From JANOBD01 sp031411495 (GTDB taxonomy: Bacteria > Planctomycetota > Phycisphaerae > Tepidisphaerales > Tepidisphaeraceae), in NCBI GenBank assembly GCA_031411495.1, contig JANOBD010000053.1:36188-100187 (forward strand): a stretch of DNA of 64,000 bases. Direction: 5' to 3'. The notes beneath the pieces are model-generated. The model saw only the letters and a program-made list of their open reading frames with translations. It was not told the origin of the DNA and made no database searches. Position 1 is the stretch's first letter, and the number at the start of each line of letters is the position of its first letter. The position numbers were made by a program, and so were the translations under genes. Positions 63,726 through 64,000 of the stretch are shown here, piece after piece.

Positions 63726-64000
63726 GAGTGAGTGGCCGCGTGTAAGCCGAGTTCTGTTCGATACGACTTTCATCGCACCGGGTGACCATTCATCTTGGCC
63801 GGCGATTGCTCGTCGGCTCATCGGCACCGTTCAGACTTGCGTCCGGACAGGCCTCTAGCAACCTACCCGCGAAAGCGAACCGATCTTTCGACCGATTCAC
63901 GCCCCTGGGCGCGGGGCTCTCTCGCATATTTGGTCTTGCTGCCGGCGGGGTTTGCCATGCCACGACGGTCACCCGTCGCGCGGTGCGCTCTTACCGCACC
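63726..64000 (-). ncRNA. rnpB: RNase P RNA (rnpB), 3' portion
   Basis: Read on the minus strand from the window edge, the sequence contains the conserved RNase P elements in order: GGTGCGGTAAGAGCGCACCG, the GGCAAACCCC-like block, AGCAAGACCAAATA and, near the 3' end, the AGAACTCGGCTTAC motif that pairs with the 5' part of the RNA. It is the catalytic RNA that trims tRNA 5' leaders. The 5' half lies outside the window; the exact 3' end is estimated just before the terminator. Confidence 0.93.

Overview
The window is GC-rich bacterial DNA, and I read it as a planctomycete of the Phycisphaerae/Tepidisphaerales type. Several things point there. At least six secreted proteins end in PEP-CTERM anchors. 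Three surface proteins carry paired dockerin-like calcium modules with an FDDLLxLAQxYG core. One surface protein starts with a planctomycete-type LExRxML leader. An orphan rsmH has no fts/mur neighbours, and a Kdo transferase indicates a Gram-negative-type envelope. No prophage, CRISPR array or integron is visible. The 5' edge cuts a PEP-CTERM gene and the 3' edge cuts rnpB.

Layout. 0-6.5 kb: end of a PEP-CTERM gene, a DUF4932 metalloprotease, rsmH, and a giant surface protein whose protease motif is degenerate. 6.5-16.6 kb (minus strand): a glycogen-synthase-like glycosyltransferase, a Ser/Thr kinase fused to CHASE2 with a lipoprotein behind it, a multi-pass membrane protein, coaE, a zinc-ribbon membrane protein and an alanine-racemase-like protein; a small plus-strand membrane protein faces coaE. 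17-20.6 kb: a PEP-CTERM protein, an EamA exporter and xylA. 20.6-21.5 kb: a frameshifted REP-associated tyrosine transposase between two near-identical long palindromes. 21.5-27 kb: a fused FAD/Fe-S dehydrogenase carrying an in-frame palindromic repeat, TerC and a Ca2+/H+ antiporter. 27-35 kb: a GH128-like PEP-CTERM protein, guaA, an internally duplicated membrane protein, dnaB and a small PEP-CTERM protein.

35.6-40.2 kb (minus strand) is a housekeeping run transcribed as tRNA-Gln, prs, rplY, pth, rpsF, ssb, rplI. All five spacers between its protein genes are filled by long imperfect hairpins made of short repeated units, from three distinct sequence families. The usual rpsR between ssb and rplI is missing. 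This is the most unusual structure I see in the window.

40.4-64 kb: a PEP-CTERM protein; a GHL10 hydrolase/GT2/membrane-protein operon; waaA; an autotransporter-repeat PEP-CTERM protein; a compact pectin operon (solute symporter, pectinesterase, PL10 pectate lyase); a divergent PurM-like enzyme; a fucosyltransferase-like protein; a sugar ABC importer (binding protein and two permeases, no ATPase); a VOC protein; a PUR-like DUF3276 protein; lexA; a YjfB-like protein; a DUF3472 protein; a short-chain dehydrogenase; and the 3' part of rnpB. Together the secreted hydrolases, pectin genes, xylose isomerase and sugar transporters suggest a plant-polysaccharide-degrading heterotroph. Assignments are from reading motifs only; no database search was run.
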